Origin: Porcipelethomonas sp964621265
GTDB lineage: Bacteria > Bacillota > Clostridia > Oscillospirales > Ruminococcaceae
Direction: 5' to 3'
Assembly: GCA_964621265.1 (NCBI GenBank)
Contig: CAZULQ010000002.1
Location: 62,001-126,000, forward strand
DNA: 64,000 nucleotides
Positions 1 through 7,256 of the stretch are shown piece by piece (position 1 is the stretch's first letter; the number at the start of each line of letters is the position of its first letter). Both the position numbers and the translations under genes were made by a program. Under the pieces are notes generated by a model. The model had not been told where the DNA came from and did no database searches. It saw nothing but the letters and a program-made list of their open reading frames with translations.

Positions 1-912
1 GAGATTTTTGATTATGTTGTAGGGCAGTGCAGAGCAAACGGCATTAAAATCATGGTTGACATTCATTGCGCCGTAACGGATTCAATGGGTCACATGAAAC
101 CGCTCTGGACAGACGGCGATATTTCAGAACAGGATTATTTAGACGGTCTTTCATGGATGGCGGACAGATACAAAAACGATGACACCATCATAGCATACGA
201 CCTCAAAAATGAGCCACACGGCAAGCACAACGAATCCCCGAGAGCAAAATGGGACGATTCAAAGGACGCCGACAACTGGAAATACGTTGCTGAAAAGGCG
301 GCAGACGCCGTTCTTTCAAAAAATGAAAATGCACTTGTAATGGTTGAGGGCATTGAAATTTATCCTAAGGACATCAAGAAAAACGGCGATTTCGCTTCAC
401 AGAACGAGGACGATTATTTCTACAACTGGTGGGGCGGAAACCTGAGAGGCGTTGCGGACAATCCGCTTGACCTCGGCAAGCATCAGGATAAGCTTGTTTA
501 TTCACCTCACGATTACGGCCCTGCTGTTTATGAACAGCCATGGTTTGAGGGCGGCTATACTTTCGATTCGCTCTATGAGGACTGCTGGTATGACAACTGG
601 TTCTATATCCAGAAAAAGAACATTGCGCCGCTGTTAATCGGCGAATGGGGCGGATATATGACAGAACCGAACCTCACATGGATGACATATCTGCGTCAGC
701 TTATCTCCGAAAACAAGATTAACCACACATTCTGGTGCTTCAACGCCAACTCGGGTGATACAGGCGGTCTTGTAAAGGACGATTTCATGACATGGGATAC
801 TGAAAAGTACGAGTTTGTAAAGGAAGTTTTATGGCAGAAGGACGGAAAGTTTGTCGGCCTTGACCATGAAATCCCGCTCGGCGAAAACGGTATTACACTC
901 AGTGATTATTAA
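1..912 (+). CDS. Glycoside hydrolase family 5 (cellulase-like), 5' end outside window
   Basis: The reading frame is open from base 1, so the start lies upstream; the visible part is about 303 residues. It has the two GH5 catalytic glutamates: the acid/base Glu in the NEPHG motif (codon 211-213) and the nucleophile Glu in IGEWGG (codon 643-645). Aromatic residues lie between them, as expected for a beta-1,4-glucan cleft. Known family role: retaining endo-acting cleavage of cellulose or related beta-glucans, usually outside the cell. The C-terminus ends soon after the last barrel strand, with no dockerin or carbohydrate-binding module in the visible part; one could precede the barrel. The GH5 assignment is firm; exact substrate is unknown. 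Confidence 0.92.
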   Translation, partial: EIFDYVVGQCRANGIKIMVDIHCAVTDSMGHMKPLWTDGDISEQDYLDGLSWMADRYKNDDTIIAYDLKNEPHGKHNESPRAKWDDSKDADNWKYVAEKAADAVLSKNENALVMVEGIEIYPKDIKKNGDFASQNEDDYFYNWWGGNLRGVADNPLDLGKHQDKLVYSPHDYGPAVYEQPWFEGGYTFDSLYEDCWYDNWFYIQKKNIAPLLIGEWGGYMTEPNLTWMTYLRQLISENKINHTFWCFNANSGDTGGLVKDDFMTWDTEKYEFVKEVLWQKDGKFVGLDHEIPLGENGITLSDY

Positions 913-929
913 TACAATATCAAATGAAA

Positions 930-956
930 AACCCACCTGCTTTGTGCAGGTGGGTT
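930..956. terminator. Bidirectional terminator between GH5 gene and propeller gene
   Basis: An 11-bp GC-rich stem (AACCCACCTGC at 930-940 with its complement at 946-956) encloses a 5-nt loop. The T-run is better on the minus strand, where it would end the beta-propeller transcript; on the plus strand it can end the GH5 transcript. Confidence 0.85.
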
Positions 957-960
957 CGGT

Positions 961-3210
961 TTATTCATATAAGTAAACGTCTTTCATTGTGCTGTATCGG
1001 CTCTGTTCAAATTCACAAAGGTCAGTCTGTTCAAATGTTTCAGCGTTTGCTGAGATGAACATATCGCCTGACAGCGCATAGAGATAACCGTCGATATAAA
1101 CAGCTCTTCTGAATGATTCTGCCACAATATCATCGTCATAGTAGTTTTTATACATACTTCCAAGCGGCTGGAATCCGCCGTTTTCAAAGGAGTAGAACTC
1201 ATATGAGCATTTTGTTTCGGCTTTGTATGTTGCGGAATCATAATTCCATGCATCGAGTGGGAAACCGATAATATTTCTCTCAGGGTCGATGTAGAGTGCC
1301 TTGCGGTCGCCGATGCCCTCTGACGTATAGGACAGCATGCTGTCCCAGCCTGCTGAAATAGAAATTGTATCGAGTGCCTTAAGATTTTCTGGGTCGCTGT
1401 TGTCAAACATTGTGAGCTTGACGCCTGTTTCCCAGCCATTTTCATCAGCCTCTGCACCAAATCCGACAAGAAGTCCGTCACTCCATGTCTGCATGTATGA
1501 GCTGTAGCCCGAAATCTTGAATTCATCGAGAATTACAGGATTTTCAGGATTGCTTAAATCAATCGCATAAAGCGGGTCTGTCTGCATAAATGTTACGACA
1601 TACGCCATATCGCCGTTGAAATTCACCGACCTTATTGTCTCGTCAATTCCAAAATCGTCAACACTTCCGACAACCTTCATGTCCATGTCAAGAATGTAAA
1701 GGCAGTTGTTGTAGGTATTACTGCTGACATCCCATTCAGCCCATTCATCGTAACTTTCTGCCCAGCGGTCAATTGTTGTCGCAACACGAAGATAGCCGTT
1801 ATGCTCGCTGAGTGAGAACTGGTCATTGACATAGCCGTCAACTGTTCCTGCCGCCACAGGCATAACCTTTTCGCCTGTAATATCAAAGCGTGTTATTTCA
1901 GTATCGGAATATCCGCTTGCGATGTAAAGATTATTTTCTGTACAGTAAACAGTACATATTCCGCCGCTTATAATCTGTGTGTCTGTAACGCTTATTTCAT
2001 TTTCGTTACTTCTGAGGTCGATTCCCGAAACGATTGTGTATTCAAGATTATAGAAATTTTCGGGACACTCCGCAGGAAGAAGGATATCTTCTGCGTTGCA
2101 AAGACTTTCCTCGCCGTCGAGCATACATGACGGGATATATTCCTCGTAGTTTTCCTGCTCCGCCTCATCATAGTCTATATACATTGTCTTGTTTGTTATG
2201 AGATAAAGCATATCTGTCATACGAACATCATTGTAATAACCGTCCTGAACATAGGAACTGCACAATTCAAGCGTTGCAATGTCATAGAGCGCCACAAATG
2301 TTACAGGCTTTTCGTAGTAAAATGTAATATCAGGCTGCTTTGGAGTGGTTTTATAGCCTGTGCCGATTACAACAAGACTGTCGTCAAGAAGATACATTTC
2401 CTCAATCCAGTCAGCATGGATATCAGTCATATCCTTTAAAGGATAGATTGTTGTGTTGCTCCTGAACACGCCGTTTTCAACATCTGAGCAAACAACCTTC
2501 TCGCCTGTTGAGAAGAAAATCTGCTCTCCGTTTGTCTTTACGATATCGGCTTCAAAAACGCCCTCCTCCTGATTGTAGGTTTCGGAATAGTCGCCTCCTG
2601 CACCGCCTGCTGTTGCGTCACCTGCACCCATACCGTCTCCCATGCCGCCGTTTATGGAACTGCCGCTTTCCATATCATCCGTTTCGGGCATTTCCATGCT
2701 TTCCTCTTCAGCTACACCGCCTTTCAACGAATCTTCGTAATACATATCATTCGTGTATTTGTAAGAATCGCCAAATAAATACGACTGAAGTTTTTCAAGT
2801 GCGCTAGGCTTTCTTGGCTCGATGTAAAGCTCGTAAACGTCATCATAGCTTTCAGCATAGCTTAAACTGCCTATGCTTTTAGGTCTTATATCCATTTGCA
2901 GGTGTTCGACTTCGTCAGCGTAATTGTGAGTGTCATCGACGTCACATTTATTCTCCATCGGTGTACTGTAGTCGATAATATTATTCTTTTGAAGAAGCGG
3001 CATTGCGTAGTATGCACCCGCTGTGAAAACAAGTACAAAAGCTGCCGCCGCTGATACCATCTTAATTACACGGTTTCGTTTAATCTGCTTACGCTTTTTT
3101 ACTGCGTTTGTATTGTCAAGCATATTCTTTATGCTGTCAGGCTGGATTCTTTGCGGTACTTCTTCCGACTGAAGAATTTTCTTTACCTTATCATCATTAA
3201 AATTCATCAT
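961..3210 (-). CDS. Membrane-anchored beta-propeller protein, putative anti-sigma partner
   Basis: About 749 residues. A short charged N-terminal stretch (about 50 residues) is followed by one membrane helix (about residues 52-70), a long acidic and Gly-rich linker (about 165-215), and a large extracellular region that begins with DIVKTNGEQIFF, typical of the secreted C-terminal beta-propeller family (Beta_propel/DUF-type). The start is taken at ATG 3210 because AGGAG at 3221-3217 lies 6 nt before it; a GTG at 3231 would overlap the sigma gene. It starts 13 bp after the ECF sigma gene on the same strand. Inferred role: the N-terminal segment could hold the sigma factor at the membrane while the propeller senses an external signal. 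It lacks a recognisable zinc anti-sigma motif, so this is inference from position and topology. Confidence 0.8.
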   Translation of the reverse strand: MMNFNDDKVKKILQSEEVPQRIQPDSIKNMLDNTNAVKKRKQIKRNRVIKMVSAAAAFVLVFTAGAYYAMPLLQKNNIIDYSTPMENKCDVDDTHNYADEVEHLQMDIRPKSIGSLSYAESYDDVYELYIEPRKPSALEKLQSYLFGDSYKYTNDMYYEDSLKGGVAEEESMEMPETDDMESGSSINGGMGDGMGAGDATAGGAGGDYSETYNQEEGVFEADIVKTNGEQIFFSTGEKVVCSDVENGVFRSNTTIYPLKDMTDIHADWIEEMYLLDDSLVVIGTGYKTTPKQPDITFYYEKPVTFVALYDIATLELCSSYVQDGYYNDVRMTDMLYLITNKTMYIDYDEAEQENYEEYIPSCMLDGEESLCNAEDILLPAECPENFYNLEYTIVSGIDLRSNENEISVTDTQIISGGICTVYCTENNLYIASGYSDTEITRFDITGEKVMPVAAGTVDGYVNDQFSLSEHNGYLRVATTIDRWAESYDEWAEWDVSSNTYNNCLYILDMDMKVVGSVDDFGIDETIRSVNFNGDMAYVVTFMQTDPLYAIDLSNPENPVILDEFKISGYSSYMQTWSDGLLVGFGAEADENGWETGVKLTMFDNSDPENLKALDTISISAGWDSMLSYTSEGIGDRKALYIDPERNIIGFPLDAWNYDSATYKAETKCSYEFYSFENGGFQPLGSMYKNYYDDDIVAESFRRAVYIDGYLYALSGDMFISANAETFEQTDLCEFEQSRYSTMKDVYLYE

Positions 3211-3223
3211 AACAATTCTCCTT

Positions 3224-3733
3224 TCATTCACAGAGTCTGAGTCTTAGCTTTTCTTTGATACGGCTGAGCCTTGAACGCACAGCAGAGGCTTTCAGTCCGC
3301 TTATTTTTGCAATTTCCCCGCTGTTATAGCCGCCCAGGACAGACAGCGACAGAATACTTCGTGAATCCTCGTCAAGCGACGCAAGCGCATCCTTCAGCTC
3401 CGAGCTTTCAAAGTCGAAATCTCCTGAAGAATACAGTGCCGAATCATCGGGCTCGGAATAATTGCTGTTTATGTACTCCTTTTGCTTTCGCTTTATCTTA
3501 GCAAACAGGATTGTCATAATCCACGCTCTGAACGCCTGCGGGTCTTTGAGTTTCCCGATTGTTTCAAATGCGTCGAGCGCGGCGTCGCTTACGGCGTCAG
3601 CCGCATCGTGCGGACTGCGAAGATTGTAAAGCGCTGTGTGATACATGTCCTTATATACAAGTGCATATAATCTTGAAAAAGCCGCTGTGTCACCCTTACG
3701 GGCAAGCTCTGCGTCAGTTTTAAAGTCATTCAT
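3224..3733 (-). CDS. ECF-family RNA polymerase sigma factor
   Basis: 169 residues, usual length for extracytoplasmic-function sigma factors. Region 2 spans about residues 17-85, with the DAADAVSDAALDAF and FRAWIMTILFAKIKRK stretches used for core binding and -10 recognition. Region 4 is the helix-turn-helix near residues 115-165 (SGEIAKISGLKASAVRSRLSR). Start ATG 3733 has a GGGGG-type ribosome site 8-12 nt upstream. It is followed 13 bp later by a one-helix membrane propeller protein, the arrangement usual for an ECF sigma and its anti-sigma factor. An ECF-like promoter motif sits just upstream (see 3772-3798), suggesting autoregulation. Family is certain; regulon is unknown. Confidence 0.93.
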   Translation of the reverse strand: MNDFKTDAELARKGDTAAFSRLYALVYKDMYHTALYNLRSPHDAADAVSDAALDAFETIGKLKDPQAFRAWIMTILFAKIKRKQKEYINSNYSEPDDSALYSSGDFDFESSELKDALASLDEDSRSILSLSVLGGYNSGEIAKISGLKASAVRSRLSRIKEKLRLRLCE

Positions 3734-3771
3734 GGTGTTAAATCCCCCTTTTGAACCGATTCATAATATTA

Positions 3772-3798
3772 GTGTCAAAAAACCCTTAGATTGTTGCA
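3772..3798 (-). promoter_or_regulatory. Possible ECF-type promoter of the sigma operon
   Basis: On the minus strand TGCAAC (3798-3793) is followed after 16 nt by GACAC (3776-3772). AAC-type -35 motifs with about 16 nt to the -10 are typical of ECF promoters, and ECF genes often drive themselves. The -10 is not a clean CGTC, so this is tentative. Confidence 0.35.
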
Positions 3799-3862
3799 GT
3801 CAGACCACAGTTTTGGATAAATGCACAAAAACGTATTTGCCAAATTGTCAAAATTTACTCTT

Positions 3863-3891
3863 ATTATATCATTATTTTAAAGATATTACAA
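3863..3891 (-). promoter_or_regulatory. Housekeeping promoter upstream of ECF sigma gene
   Basis: TTGTAA (3891-3886), 17-nt spacer, TATAAT (3868-3863) on the minus strand. The leader to the sigma start would be about 125 nt and would contain the ECF-like motif. Confidence 0.55.
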
Positions 3892-3899
3892 GTTTTTTC

Positions 3900-3928
3900 T
3901 TTACTTAACATAAAATGCGTGATATAAT
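3900..3928 (+). promoter_or_regulatory. Promoter of deoD
   Basis: TTTACT (3900-3905), 17-nt spacer, perfect TATAAT (3923-3928); start would be about 30 nt before the deoD start codon. Confidence 0.6.
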
Positions 3929-3964
3929 AGTAGTAAGAAAATAAATCGGAAAGGAGTGTTGACT

Positions 3965-4675
3965 ATGCCAACACCGCATAACGCTGCCGAAAAGGGAGCA
4001 ATCGCAAAAACTGTCCTCATGCCCGGAGACCCTCTCAGAGCCGAGTTTATAGCAAAAACTTATCTTGAAAATCCTGTATGCTATAATAAGGTAAGAGGTA
4101 TGCTCGGATTTACAGGGAAATACAAGGGCGTTGATATATCCGTTCAGGGAAGCGGAATGGGTATTCCGTCAATCGGGATTTACTCACATGAGCTTTTCAC
4201 AGAATATGACGTTGACAATATTATAAGAATCGGTACTGCGGGCGGTATCGCCGACAAGGTTAATTTAAGAGACGTTATCATTGCAATGGGCGCATGCACA
4301 AACTCGAATTTTGCGGCGCAGTTTGACCTTCCCGGTACTTATGCCCCGACGGCGGATTACGGACTTTTAAGCCGTGCTGTAAATGCCGCTGAAAAGCAGG
4401 AAGCAGTATTCCATGTGGGAAATGTCCTCTCGAGCGACACATTCTATGACGACAGCAATTCTCTTGCAAAGTGGCAGAAGATGGACGTGCTGGGCGTTGA
4501 AATGGAATCAGCGGCTCTTTATATGAATGCCGCAAGACTTGGCAAAAATGCGCTCTGTATTTTAACGGTTTCCGACTGTCCGTTAAAGGGACTTTCCACA
4601 ACTGCCGAGGAAAGACAGACAACCTTTACAGATATGATGGAAATTGCGCTTGAAGCGGCAATAATGAACAGATAA
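3965..4675 (+). CDS. deoD: Purine-nucleoside phosphorylase (DeoD type)
   Basis: 236 residues, the normal size of the hexameric DeoD family. It splits purine (deoxy)nucleosides with phosphate into base and (deoxy)ribose-1-phosphate in nucleoside salvage. Visible family motifs are MPGDPLRAEFIAK near residue 20 (phosphate site), GSGMGIPSIGIYSHEL near 65, IRIGTAGG near 90, and VEMESAALYMNA near 180 with the Met-Glu pair that contacts ribose; SDC near 205 carries the base-site Asp. ATG 3965 is chosen over the in-frame GTG at 3956 because AAGGAG (3951-3956) overlaps the latter and sits 8 nt before the former. It has its own promoter and terminator. A pyrimidine counterpart lies at 31395-32693. Confidence 0.96.
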   Translation: MPTPHNAAEKGAIAKTVLMPGDPLRAEFIAKTYLENPVCYNKVRGMLGFTGKYKGVDISVQGSGMGIPSIGIYSHELFTEYDVDNIIRIGTAGGIADKVNLRDVIIAMGACTNSNFAAQFDLPGTYAPTADYGLLSRAVNAAEKQEAVFHVGNVLSSDTFYDDSNSLAKWQKMDVLGVEMESAALYMNAARLGKNALCILTVSDCPLKGLSTTAEERQTTFTDMMEIALEAAIMNR

Positions 4676-4678
4676 CGA

Positions 4679-4724
4679 AAAAATCCCCTGTTATAAGGTC
4701 AACGCCTTAAAACAGGGGATTTTT
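4679..4724. terminator. Bidirectional terminator between deoD and htpG
   Basis: 14-bp stem (AAAAATCCCCTGTT at 4679-4692 with complement 4711-4724), extended inward by TAAGG/CCTTA. T-runs occur on both strands, serving the convergent deoD and htpG. Confidence 0.93.
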
Positions 4725-4773
4725 CAAAGAGGAGGTTATTACAAATGAGGGTTAATAACTTAGTTTACAGGGC

Positions 4774-6654
4774 TTATTTCATAAGCTCGCACACGAGATT
4801 TGAAAATTCAACAGGATTTTCCACAGGAAGTCCCTCAATCATAAGCGCCTGATTGTAAAGAAGCTTGCTGTATTTTTCAAGCTTGTCATTGTCCTTGCCG
4901 TAGATACTCTTAAGTGTTTCAAAAACAGGGTGCTCAGGATTTATTTCAAGTACCTTGTCAGCACTGATTTTCTGGTCGTTAGGCATTGCGTTTAATACCT
5001 TTTCCATTTCAACTGAAACTTCACCATCACTTGTCAGGCATACAGGATGAGTCTTAAGGCGCTTTGAAAGGCGGACTGTCTTAACCTTGCCTTCAAGCTT
5101 TTCCTGCATGAAACCGAACATTTCCTTTGCGTCCTCTTCCTTTGCCTTGATTTCTTCCTTTTCTTCAGGAGTGTCAAGGTCGAGGTCGCCTGCTGAAACT
5201 GACTTGAATTCCTTTTCCTTATAATTCATCAGCATCTTGATTGCAAATTCGTCAACGCTGTCTGTGAAATAGAGGATTTCATAGCCCTTGTCCTTGACAA
5301 GCTCTGTCTGTGGGAGGGCGTCGATTCTTGCAACTGATTCACCGCATGCGTAGTAGATGTACTTCTGGTCCTCAGTCATTCTGTCAACGTATTCATCAAG
5401 TGTTACAAGCTTTTCTTCCTTTGAGGAATAGAACATGATAAGGTCCTTGACGGAATCCTTGTTCATGCCGTAGTTGTTGTATACGCCGAATTTGAGCTGT
5501 AAACCGAACGCCTTATAGAATTCCTCATACTTTTCACGGTTATTCTTAAGAAGCTTTGTAAGCTCATTCTTGATTGTTCGCTCTAAGCTTTTGGCAATAA
5601 GCTTCAGCTGTCTGTCATGCTGGAGCATTTCTCTTGAAATGTTGAGTGAAAGGTCCTCTGAGTCAACAAGACCCTTTACAAAGCTGAAGTGGTCAGGGAG
5701 AAGGTCTGCACACTTATCCATGATAAGCACACCGCTTGAATAAAGCTGGAGTCCCTTTTCGTATTCCTTTGAGTAATAGTCATAAGGCGCCTTTGAAGGA
5801 ATGTATAAAAGCGCATTGTATGTTGCGTTACCCTCAACCTTTGTGTGAATATGAACGATAGGGTCTGTGAAGTCAAAGAACTTTTCCTTATAGAATGAGT
5901 TATAGTCCTCGTCCTTAAGCTCAGCCTTGTTCTTGCGCCAGATTGGCACCATGCTGTTGAGAGTTACTGTTTCTGTGTAGTCCTCATATTCATTTTCTGT
6001 TCCCTCTTTAAGACGGCTTTTTGTCATATCCATCATAACAGGGAAACGGATATAGTCAGAATATTTCTTTACAAGTGACTGAATTCTGTACTGCTCTAAA
6101 AATTCGCCGTATTTTTCGTCTTCTGTATCTTCCTTGAGCTTTAAGATGATTTCTGTTCCGACGCTATCCTTTTCACATTCGCCGATTGTGTAGCCGTCAG
6201 CACCTTCTGATACCCACTGGTAAGCCTTGTCGCTTCCATAAGCCTTTGTTTTTACAGTAACTTCCTTCGCAACCATGAAAGCTGAGTAGAAGCCAACGCC
6301 GAACTGTCCGATAATGTCAACATCATCTTCAAGCTTGTTTTCGTTCTTGAACTTGAAAGAACCACTGTTTGCAATTGTTCCGAGATGGTTTTCAAGCTCT
6401 TCCTCTGTCATACCGATACCGTTATCAGAAATTGTGAGAGTTCTGTTGTCAGCGTCGGCTGTGATTTTTATTGCAAAGTCAGCTTTATTGATTCCAACCT
6501 TGTCATCAGTCAGCGACTTGAAGTAAAGCTTGTCAATAGCGTCGCTTGCATTTGAGATAAGCTCTCTTAAAAAGATTTCCTTGTGTGTATAAATCGAGTT
6601 AATCATAAGGTCGAGAAGTCTTTTCGACTCCGCCTTGAATTCCTTTGTCTGCAT
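4774..6654 (-). CDS. htpG: Chaperone HtpG (Hsp90 family)
   Basis: 626 residues from ATG 6654, the length usual in Firmicutes. The N-terminal ATPase domain shows ELISNASDAIDK (Mg-ATP Asn), DNGIGM, GTIANSG and GQFGVGFYSAFMV; middle and C-terminal dimerisation domains follow. It is an ATP-driven dimeric chaperone for late folding of client proteins. GGAG at 6668-6665 is 10 nt before ATG 6654 and only 4 nt before ATG 6660, so the start could be either (MNMQTKEF or MQTKEF). Upstream is a consensus promoter with a perfect CIRCE inverted repeat over the transcription start, so HrcA repression and heat induction are expected. Confidence 0.97.
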   Translation of the reverse strand: MQTKEFKAESKRLLDLMINSIYTHKEIFLRELISNASDAIDKLYFKSLTDDKVGINKADFAIKITADADNRTLTISDNGIGMTEEELENHLGTIANSGSFKFKNENKLEDDVDIIGQFGVGFYSAFMVAKEVTVKTKAYGSDKAYQWVSEGADGYTIGECEKDSVGTEIILKLKEDTEDEKYGEFLEQYRIQSLVKKYSDYIRFPVMMDMTKSRLKEGTENEYEDYTETVTLNSMVPIWRKNKAELKDEDYNSFYKEKFFDFTDPIVHIHTKVEGNATYNALLYIPSKAPYDYYSKEYEKGLQLYSSGVLIMDKCADLLPDHFSFVKGLVDSEDLSLNISREMLQHDRQLKLIAKSLERTIKNELTKLLKNNREKYEEFYKAFGLQLKFGVYNNYGMNKDSVKDLIMFYSSKEEKLVTLDEYVDRMTEDQKYIYYACGESVARIDALPQTELVKDKGYEILYFTDSVDEFAIKMLMNYKEKEFKSVSAGDLDLDTPEEKEEIKAKEEDAKEMFGFMQEKLEGKVKTVRLSKRLKTHPVCLTSDGEVSVEMEKVLNAMPNDQKISADKVLEINPEHPVFETLKSIYGKDNDKLEKYSKLLYNQALMIEGLPVENPVEFSNLVCELMK

Positions 6655-6680
6655 ATTCATTTCGCTCCGTTTTTTTGATT

Positions 6681-6707
6681 TTAGCACTCTCGAACTTCGA
6701 GTGCTAA
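6681..6707 (-). promoter_or_regulatory. CIRCE operator (HrcA binding site) of htpG
   Basis: TTAGCACTC (6681-6689), 9-nt spacer, GAGTGCTAA (6699-6707): a perfect match to the CIRCE consensus. It starts just downstream of the -10 box of the htpG promoter, so HrcA would block initiation and the hairpin would form the start of the mRNA. Confidence 0.95.
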
Positions 6708-6711
6708 ATAT

Positions 6712-6739
6712 ATTATAACGCATTTACAGAGAAAATCAA
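6712..6739 (-). promoter_or_regulatory. Promoter of htpG
   Basis: Minus strand TTGATT (6739-6734), 16-nt spacer, TATAAT (6717-6712), directly next to CIRCE. Confidence 0.8.
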
Positions 6740-6803
6740 CCCTTTTCACTAAAATTACACAAATCAATCACATAAAGAACTTATTACAAAACAATTACGC
6801 CTA

Positions 6804-6832
6804 TTGACAAATTATGGCACATGAGTTATAAT
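6804..6832 (+). promoter_or_regulatory. Perfect sigma-A promoter of small sigma-like gene
   Basis: TTGACA (6804-6809), exactly 17 nt, TATAAT (6827-6832): full consensus. The expected start point at about 6839 falls on a GAAC/GTTC palindrome. A promoter this strong normally needs repression. Confidence 0.9.
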
Positions 6833-6838
6833 CTAAAA

Positions 6839-6852
6839 AGAACATTTGTTCT
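6839..6852 (+). promoter_or_regulatory. LexA (SOS box)-like operator
   Basis: AGAACATTTGTTCT has 6-bp inverted arms around TT and fits the Firmicutes SOS box core GAAC-N4-GTTC. It begins 7 nt after the -10 box, over the predicted transcription start, a repressing position. LexA itself is not in the window, so the regulator is inferred. Confidence 0.55.
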
Positions 6853-6853
6853 C

Positions 6854-6870
6854 GCTGAAATCACTTCAGC
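6854..6870 (+). other. Hairpin in leader of small sigma-like gene
   Basis: GCTGAA/TTCAGC, 6-bp stem with a 5-nt loop, directly downstream of the putative operator. Without a T-run, so not a terminator; role unknown. Confidence 0.4.
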
Positions 6871-6940
6871 AGTCATACGCTTCCGACCAAGATGCCTTAA
6901 AGAAAAACTGCACAACAACACGGAGGGTAAAACAGACAAA

Positions 6941-7237
6941 ATGAGAAGAGTTTCAATGGACGCACTTGAGTTCGACAAAAAAATTTCTGAGCTTTCCTTT
7001 GATGAAAACGCTGAAACAAATGCTGAACTTGTTGAAAAAGTAAAAAAATCTATGTTAAAAGTTATAAAAAATGAGCTTACCCCGAGACAAAAGGAAATAA
7101 TTATGTTATACTATTATGAGAGGCTTGGTATTTCAGAAATTGCAGAGCGTTTAGGGGTCGTCCCGTCAACCGTTTCAAGAACGATAAAACGTGCAAGAGA
7201 GAAAATTTATAGATTTCTGAAATATTACTATTTATAA
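6941..7237 (+). CDS. Small sigma-70 region-4-like DNA-binding protein
   Basis: 98 residues from ATG 6941; GGAGGG at 6922-6927 is rather far (13 nt) but no nearer start codon exists. The C-terminal half is a sigma region 4 type helix-turn-helix: LTPRQKEIIMLYYYERL, then ISEIAERLGVVPSTVSRTIKRAREKI, close to what is seen in sigma factors and LuxR/ComK-type small regulators. The N-terminal 45 residues are acidic and lack sigma region 2, so it cannot be a full sigma factor on its own. Its gene has a perfect consensus promoter with a LexA-like operator and an approx. 100-nt leader with a hairpin (6854-6870). Targets unknown; it may act as a transcription activator or co-sigma. It is 19 bp upstream of the decarboxylase gene, probably co-transcribed. 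Confidence 0.75.
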   Translation: MRRVSMDALEFDKKISELSFDENAETNAELVEKVKKSMLKVIKNELTPRQKEIIMLYYYERLGISEIAERLGVVPSTVSRTIKRAREKIYRFLKYYYL

Positions 7238-7256
7238 AGAATACAGAGGGAATATT

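Noticed and set aside
6821..6940. Longer start of the small sigma-like gene at ATG 6821
   Set aside because: That ATG lies inside the promoter spacer/-10 region and has no ribosome site; it would be upstream of the transcription start.
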